Below are positions 58,303 to 64,000 of a DNA stretch of 64,000 nt, piece by piece. A model generated the notes under the pieces. It was not told the DNA's origin. It was given only the letters and a program-made list of their open reading frames with translations, and did not search any database. A program made the position numbers and the translations under genes. The stretch is taken from assembly GCF_023898315.1 (NCBI RefSeq), contig NC_064614.1:383779348-383843347 (forward strand), in the 5' to 3' direction. The number at the start of each line of letters is the position of its first letter. The stretch's first letter is position 1. This DNA comes from Schistocerca nitens (lineage: Eukaryota; Arthropoda; Insecta; Orthoptera; Acrididae).

Positions 58303-60214
58303 CTCTTTCCTCACATGGTGTGGTTGCCAGCTTATTAATACCTTGACTAAAAGTGTTTTGCCTAATGGATCATCTAAATATTTAGCTTTCGTGAGGTGCC
58401 ATTCAAGGTAATTCTTATAAGTGCTCTAAGAACTTGTAATGTACCCCTCCCTTTCCTGTTGTTGTGACTACCCATGTCGGTGAATTATTTTTAGAGGATT
58501 TGAGAGGAGTAAGATTTAGAATGAATTTTCTACGTATCTTTTCTCGCACATTTGGCTTCAGTTCTGATTCTTGAAGCTGAAATTCTCACATTTTAGGTTT
58601 CATGGGTCAATTGATCTAAATAATTTTGAAGACTGTCTTTGCAGAATTTTTGTTTTCATGCTAATTTACTGTCGCACATTTCACTGTATCAAACTGTCTT
58701 TTGAATTTTCACGTTAACAAAGCCAAAATTACATTATTCATGCAAAATACCAAAATACGTCTGATCACAGCAGAGGCATGCTTGCTACTACTTCACTCTG
58801 CGACAAATGAATTTCCATTAGTTTAGATTATAAATGAATCCAGAAATAAACATAAGTACTAGATTGCATAATTAACAATAGAAATTTTAAGCATGCCAAA
58901 TAATTTGTAATTTCAAATGTCTCTAAAAAAACAATTTTAACTGTCCATTCAGCGCTACGGTCGCAGGTTCGAATCCTGCCTCGGGCATGGATGTTTGTGA
59001 TGTCCTTAGGTTAGTTAGGTTTAACTAGTTCTAAGTTCTAGGGGACTAATGACCTCAGCAGTTGAGTCCCATAGTGCTCAGAGCCATTTTTTTTTGTCCA
59101 TTCAGAGCTAGAACATATCGACTGTAACAACAAAAACAAAGTGATTCCTTTTCACAAATTTTAGCTTGAAATATAACATATAGTGTATGAAATTATATGA
59201 AATTTTTCAGAAAAGCAGCTGAGATAATACTGACCTGTCCAAAATTAGAAAAATATCGCTGGTATCGAATACTATTTTTGAGGAAAAATTATGCTACAGG
59301 AGGATGTCCCTTTACAAACTTGCAATGTTTTGGATGTAATAGATCAAGCATTAATTTTTTCTGTGTACTGGGAAACCAATACTTTTGCTTAAAACTTTCA
59401 TAGAAATCCTGTCAAGATTTAATATCTTCTGAATGGGCATTATCCTATTCACCCGATGCAAAATCAGTTTTCTTGAGATCATCCCACCTGCTTGGTAATG
59501 ATAAATAATATAAAAAGTATATCTGACTTACATTTTGGACTGTTTTGACAATTTGAACCACTCCTGATCTGCAAATCCTCAAAAATTCCTTTGATGTTCC
59601 TATATTGCCTTTAGTTTGTCTACTCTCTAGTTCTTGTTTAGTTTCTCCTAATGCAGTCTGTATCTTATGAAATTCATGTTGATGGTTTACAGTTTTAGTC
59701 ATGAAAGCCGTCTTACTACTGGTTGATTCAGTTGTGTCCTATACTCTCTATTCAACGAATGCTTGTAATCTTCCTTCCAAACTCATTAAGGTAGATTCCA
59801 GGCATAACACCTCTTCTTGCTGTAATGATTCTACTCTCTCATTTTTGTTTGATATTTCAATGTGTATCTTTTTAAAACTTTCTTTCACTTCTTATAGGTA
59901 TTCCTTAAACTCATGACAAACTATGGTGCATATCTCTGATGGTAAATTTCTGTTAATACTTTAACTTTACTAATTCTATTTTTCTATTGTCCTGTACTGT
60001 GAACCTTGAAATAAATTCAATCTTAATAGTCTCTTCTACTTTCTTAGTAATGTTTTTCTCCAACTTTCTCCTATTTTCAGCGAGCTTACTGTTAACAGTA
60101 CCCTCAACCTTATTAATTACATCTTACAGCTTGCTGTTAATGGTTTCCCCCATATTGCTATTACTGTTCTCCTCCATTAATGCTAATTTTCTGCTATTTT
60201 AATCTTGTTCACCA
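58303..60214 (-). pseudogene. Gypsy gag region with coiled coils, minus strand (interrupted)
   Basis: Minus-strand pieces show a capsid-like stretch (EWHLTKAKYLDDPLGK-like in the frame near 58400-58330, with stops), and upstream coiled-coil segments. These include HEFHKIQTALGETKQELESR near 59690-59620, SNKNERVESLQQEEVLCLES near 59850-59790, and INKVEGTVNSKLAENRRKLE near 60120-60060. The order (coiled-coil N-terminus, then capsid) would suit a gag polyprotein, which packages element RNA. The RTE, SINE and LTR insertions in this region are described separately. Stops are frequent, and the capsid assignment is tentative. Confidence 0.55.
58953..59094 (+). mobile_element. tRNA-derived SINE (5'-truncated), 11-bp TSD
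   Basis: TGTCCATTCAG flanks the insertion at 58942-58952 and 59095-59105. B box GGTTCGAATCC is at 58966-58976; the body GTCCTTAGGTTAGTTAGG and the end GAGCCATTTTTTTTT follow. Same family as 26075-26230 and 46459-46660. It lies inside the gypsy gag region. Confidence 0.94.
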
Positions 60215-60219
60215 TTAAT

Positions 60220-60465
60220 TGTTATAACGTCAAATTTAACACATATATTTCAAAACGACACTACACATGTAAGTCACAGAGCAAGTTGACAAGCAAGATA
60301 TGTGAACACGCTAACATTCGAATGAGCACTGAGTCCAAGTCTAGCGGCCACTGGGTGGCTGGCTGCTTATGTGGCGCGGCTGCTGGATGGCTGGCAGACA
60401 GTGCCGCATATAGAGGACACGCGTAATTGCGCGGCAGCACTTTGAATGATCGGCGAGTCACAACA
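60220..60465 (-). repeat. 3' LTR of the LTR retrotransposon
   Basis: On + it runs TGTTATAACG to GAGTCACAACA. Partner: 62144-62389. Both have the same length, and differences are mostly substitutions. Confidence 0.95.
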
Positions 60466-60559
60466 CTTTTCCCCCCTTTGAAATTTTTTCACTGGTCTTC
60501 ATGGAGGTGGTCTGTAGATTGCTAACGTCCATAGGCGTTGTTTGACTGGCCGTAACGGC

Positions 60560-61507
60560 TCAAGGAGGAGGCTTCCCGTACAGACGGAAGTGTCCCCGAT
60601 GATAATGGGTCAAGATGACAGGAGACGTAGGGGTCGAATCTGCTAAGGCCCCGTGCACCAATCTGCCCATTGCAGCAAGTCCAGTTGATATAACAGGGGA
60701 CATGGGTGATGTGTCGGCGTCCGTAGGAGAAGGAGGCAAGAAGATTGGCTCCGACAGGTGATGGTCCTCTGGTTCCGGCATGGGCACGTCTCCTGATGGC
60801 GACCGTTCTTGTACTGGCACCGAGATGACGGTGAGAGGGCTGCATTGTGAGTAATGAGGTATGCCAGGATCCCGAGCGTCAGGTAGAGCTGAAGGTGGTG
60901 TAGCAGCATTCGGAACAGGCGTTGCTGGCACACGAGGCCGAAGCTGGTCCGAATGACGCACTGGAACACTTGTATCCATCTGGATTTCATACAGGTGTCG
61001 GCCACGGTGTCATAAGATGTGGCCCGGACTCCATTTTGGCTGCCTGCCATATCCCCGTACCCAGACAAGGTCGTTGGCAGTGAACCGGCCATGCGAAGGC
61101 ACCCGTGGCCGTGAGGTGGAAGGCCGCAGAAGATGAAGTAGCGTGCGGGGCTGTCGGCCATGTAAGAGCTCAGCCGGGCTGTGGTCACCCATGGGGGTGA
61201 AACGGTAAGAAGCCAGAAACTGGAGAATTGCATCATCAGCAGCAGAAGAACTCAGGAGTTTCCGCATCTGATCCTTAAATGTGCGGACCAGTCGTTCAGC
61301 CTCACCGTTTGATTGTGGATGGAACGGATGGGCCGTGACATGCATAACACCGTGACAAGCACAAAAATCCAAAAAATCAGAAGAGGCAAATTGCGGACCA
61401 TTATCAGTAACAAGAGTAGAGGGAAGGCCTTCCAAAGAAAAAATGCAGGCGAGAGCACTTGTGGTTGCCGCGGTGGTAGGCGACGTGCAACGGACAATGA
61501 AAGGCAA
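60560..61507 (-). pseudogene. Integrase of the LTR retrotransposon, partial
   Basis: The catalytic core has PFIVRCTSPTTAAT, STLVTDNGPQFAS (second catalytic D) and HPQSNGEAERLVRTFK. The glutamate of AER is 36 residues after the D, the D35E spacing. The first catalytic aspartate and the zinc-binding domain lie in the deleted part. The C-terminal part has TANDLVWVRGYG, then one TGA near 61008, then RGRHLYEIQMD and HSDQLRPR and a proline-rich tail to 60560. Integrases insert the element DNA. Confidence 0.9.
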
Positions 61508-62090
61508 GTTAGAGTATGATTTGCCAAATGAAGGGCACGTTGCTGATCTTCTTTGTCGGGCGCCGACCGGATAATAGCATCCCGTACCATGGAATTGGCA
61601 TAGGATTCTTTGTGAATGTCAGTAACAAATTGACACTTTCGACTGAGGCTGTGAAGTTCAGCAGCCCAAGCGCGATAGGATTGATGCGGTTTTTTTGACA
61701 ATGATAAAAGGCAACACGAGAGGCTAACACATGCATTTGCTTTTGAAAATAGACAGACAGAAGTGAGCACATTTCAGCAAAGGACAAAGACGCAGGATCT
61801 TTCAAAGGAGCCAATTGTGACAACAAACGATACATTTGAGGTGAAATCCAGGAAAGGAACAGAGACTTACATGTTTGTTCGTCCGTGACATGAAATGCCA
61901 AGAAGTGCTGTTGAAGACGTTTTTCATAATCAGACCAGTCTTCCACCGTCTCGTCATAAGGAAGAAAAGGAGGTATAGCCAACGACGAGCAATGCCCCGC
62001 ATTTGACGCCGCGACAAAATCGCGAATCGCTGATGTTAGAAGCATTTGCTGTTCAATGAGACCTTGCAATAGTTGCTCGACAGTAGCCAT
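61506..62090 (-). pseudogene. gag of the LTR retrotransposon
   Basis: Starts with ATG at 62090, 53 bases inside the 5' LTR. The protein reads MATVEQLLQGLIEQQMLLTS, then FLPYDETVEDWSDYEKRLQQ and SYLF-type capsid motifs LFLSWISPQMYRLLSQLAPL. The frame shifts near 61710; the neighbouring frame continues HQSYRAWAAELHSLSRKCQF and YANSMVRDAIIRSAPDKEDQ, the usual end of the capsid. It stops at about 61506, where the integrase frame begins. Family role: capsid formation around element RNA. Confidence 0.85.
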
Positions 62091-62143
62091 GGAAACCTGT
62101 GGGTCAACAATGAAAACAAAAAATCCACTACCTCATCGCCAAT

Positions 62144-62389
62144 TGTTATAACGTCAAGTTGAACACATATATTTCAAAATGACACTACACATATATGTCA
62201 CAGAGCAAGTTGACAAGCAAGACATGTGAACACGGTAACATTCGAATGACCACTGAGTCCAAGTCTAGCGGCCACTGGGTGGCTGGTCACTTAGGTGGCG
62301 TGGCTGCTGGATGGCTGGCAGACAGCGCCGCATGTAGAGGACGCGCGTAATTGCGCGGCGGCATTTTGAATGATCGGCAAGTCACAACA
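62144..62389 (-). repeat. 5' LTR of the LTR retrotransposon
   Basis: Read on the minus strand, it ends at 62144 and is followed after two bases by TGGCGATGAGGTAGTGG, the position of a primer binding site; the matching tRNA was not determined. Confidence 0.95.
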
Positions 62390-62394
62390 TTAAT

Positions 62395-63300
62395 AGTTTC
62401 CTCAAGTAATGTTCTGTCTTAAGTTAGGTGTGGGTTGGCTAAAACCTTCAACTGAGTTGCTAACACAATGTTGACATCTGCTAAGCTGTAGGTGACTGCT
62501 AATGCACCCACCATTGAACCAGAAACAGTGCTGCATGTAGTCTTAGATTGGTGGCTGCATATCAAAAGGCCATGCATTGTCCGCTGGCTTCAGATACATC
62601 AGTTACCTTCCTTGTCAAACTTGTCGTAATCTCTTGTGCGTCGCGAAGTCTGCCAGTCTTATTTTGTACTTTCGGTGCAAGCATGTTGCTTGATGTTTGG
62701 TTTTCCAGTAATAAATTATTCCTCCTGAGTGAAAATAATTTATTCATTGAAAATTATTTATTCATAATTTTAAATAATGTTTTTCATCTGAGTCGTGATA
62801 ATATTGCCATCAAAATCTTATACTTTCAGCTCTTGAAGCTCTGTTATTGATTATTAGTTGCCAAGGGCAACAAATTAATTCTTCTTCATATCTCGTTGAA
62901 AGTTCTGAAATTTTTTTATTGCATTTTATTCAGTAAATGGTGATCTTCTCAGCATCACTGCTTCATTTCACTGGTCAGTCACTACATATGGTGGCATACT
63001 TCTGTTGCTGTGTTTTCACTGTGTCTGATCTGTCAGTTACCTGTCATAAATCTTGCTGATGAATGGTCACCTTGAGAAATTGTTCTGATGCTCCAGTTGC
63101 TCCATCCCACTGCCATGTGTGGCCTTCCTTCTCTTCTAGACTTTGATCTTTGCTGGGAGGTGTGGAAATGTTATATCGCAATGACTACTTTGAGCTACTA
63201 AATAAACTCCCAACTCTCATTTGCACTTCTCTGTATTTAAAGCCTTCAGGTCTCACAATGACAGGTCCCAATATTGTAACTAAAAATAGTTTAACAAAAC
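62395..63300 (-). other. Probable 5' part of the second gypsy element, otherwise unassigned
   Basis: The minus-strand reading resumes beyond the LTR insertion (EETINGEQD at the junction). A frame at 62747-62562 has LAPKVQNKTGRLRDAQEITT. A 5' LTR is expected to the right, but no paired repeat was found because the 3' end of the element is missing. Confidence 0.4.
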
Positions 63301-63420
63301 ATTAAGTCATTCTATTTTGAAGAAAATAATCAATTTTTGGAAATATAATATAATTGTATGGATAAAAAATCTTCTTACCAAGTGGTGGCAGGAGCACAAA
63401 CATATATAAAGTATTGCAAA

Positions 63421-63742
63421 TGCAAGCTTTTGGAGCCAGTGGCTCCTTCTTATGACAGAAGGTTTGACGGAGAAGAAAGAAGGGTAAAGGAAAATGGCTG
63501 GTGAGGTGCAGGAAAAACAGTAGAGTTCGGAAAAGACATCCAGAACCTGGGTTGGGGGAGACTTAGCAGAGGGATCTTTCCTTCTCATCCTGTCCGGTAA
63601 GTCTTGCCTGAGCCGGGATTGTGGATGACTTTTCCAAACTCTACCACTTTTCCTAAACCTCACCAATCCTCTTCATTCACCCTTATTCCTTCCCCTTCAT
63701 CCTTTCTGCCAGAAGAAGGAGCCACTGGCTCCAAAACTTGCA
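63421..63742. mobile_element. Second foldback (long inverted repeat) element
   Basis: The left arm from 63421 (TGCAAGCTTTTGGAGCCAGT) is matched in reverse by the right arm ending at 63742 (ACTGGCTCCAAAACTTGCA). The arms can be followed inward to about 63570 and 63600 with substitutions (e.g. GGAAAAGACATCC against the complement of GGATGACTTTTCC). Layout resembles the element at 23.9 kb, including the CTTACCAAGTGGTGGCAGGAGC-type lead outside the left arm. No TSD was found by eye. Open frames here are shadows. Confidence 0.75.
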
Positions 63743-64000
63743 TCCATTGACACATTCCAATACATAACTTCTGACACTTAGGCTGTACGTCAGTGTTCTG
63801 TTTAATACAAAAATGATTTATTTCTGTTGACACTGCCAGCAGCCCTCTTACCCTGAGACCTCCGTGACACTGCCAACTCAGAGTGCCAAAGCATACATAC
63901 AGCCTCGTAAAGCAAGTGAATGTCATGCCTCACATGACTGCTTGCTGCTGCCCTTGTTTTATGGTGCACACACACTCTGTACAAACACACACTGGGGCAC
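63743..64000. other. Unassigned stretch at the window end
   Basis: No motif recognised; it may be an incomplete repeat continuing beyond the window. Confidence 0.4.

Larger units (their letters stand above)
60220..62389 (-). mobile_element. Complete LTR retrotransposon (Ty3/gypsy type), gag-integrase deletion derivative
   Basis: Two 246-bp LTRs (60220-60465 and 62144-62389) enclose 1678 bases, and a 5-bp TSD TTAAT lies at 60215-60219 and 62390-62394. The LTRs differ at about 19 positions by my count. On the minus strand each LTR starts TGTTGTGACT and ends ATAACA. A polypurine tract AAAGGGGGGAAAAG directly precedes the 3' LTR (complement of 60466-60479). The internal region encodes gag fused by deletion to integrase, with no protease, RT or RNase H. 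It therefore needed another element's enzymes, or was deleted later. It interrupts the gypsy gag at 60214/62395. Confidence 0.95.

Noticed and set aside
58953-58980. tRNA-like sequence with a perfect B box as a functional tRNA gene
   Set aside because: No acceptor stem or A box, and the sequence is bounded by a TSD as part of a SINE.
60261-60461. Open frames inside the LTR
   Set aside because: The LTR is non-coding; its partner does not preserve the frames in a meaningful way.
63307-63990. Minus-strand frames at the window end as host exons
   Set aside because: Partly covered by the foldback element and without any recognisable domain or splice pattern.

Overview
This window looks like nuclear DNA from a large, repeat-rich insect genome, most likely an orthopteran of the locust/grasshopper type. 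The basis is recognition of several repeat families (a tRNA-derived SINE with a GGTTCGAATCC B box, an RTE-type LINE ending in a CAA/ACAACA tail, long-armed foldback elements) plus I-, CR1/Jockey-, RTE-, Penelope-, Ty3/gypsy-, mariner- and hAT-like sequences. I found no convincing host protein-coding exon, rRNA, functional tRNA or CRISPR array. Almost everything that can be named is a mobile element, and nearly all coding regions carry stops, frameshifts or deletions.

Layout. 1-8.2 kb: an I-clade LINE on + (zinc-knuckle ORF1; ORF2 with endonuclease, RT, RNase H and a C-terminal zinc finger), split at the fourth codon of ORF2 by a 2.26 kb CR1-like LINE with a 6-bp target-site duplication (TSD). 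8.2-15.3 kb: three more CR1/Jockey-group LINE copies and a small RTE fragment. 15.3-24 kb: mostly anonymous AT-rich DNA with decayed LINE tails, a disrupted mariner and a foldback element with a 10-bp TSD. 24-33 kb: a tRNA-like repeat, LINEs (one RTE copy containing a SINE), and a decayed Ty3/gypsy element on -. 33-39.5 kb: a hAT C-terminal fragment and two LINEs in opposite orientation. 39.5-45.9 kb: a decayed copy of an uncharacterised multicopy protein family, followed by a nearly intact RTE-type LINE. 45.9-51 kb: a LINE carrying both a SINE and an RTE insertion, then an RTE-type LINE on -. 51.4-54.8 kb: a Penelope-like element with an inverted second copy of its 3' end. 55-63 kb: a second Ty3/gypsy element on - whose gag region was hit by an RTE element, a SINE and a complete but internally deleted LTR retrotransposon. 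63.4-63.75 kb: a second foldback element.

No genes cooperate in a pathway here. The informative content is insertion history: at least seven insertions have TSDs visible by eye, and several host elements read straight through once the insertion is ignored. The feature most deserving follow-up as possibly undescribed is the protein family remnant at 39.55-41.54 kb. The Penelope-like inverted structure and the gag-integrase deletion derivative are the best structural curiosities. Family names below come from motif recognition without database searches. Element borders are approximate except where a TSD or LTR fixes them.
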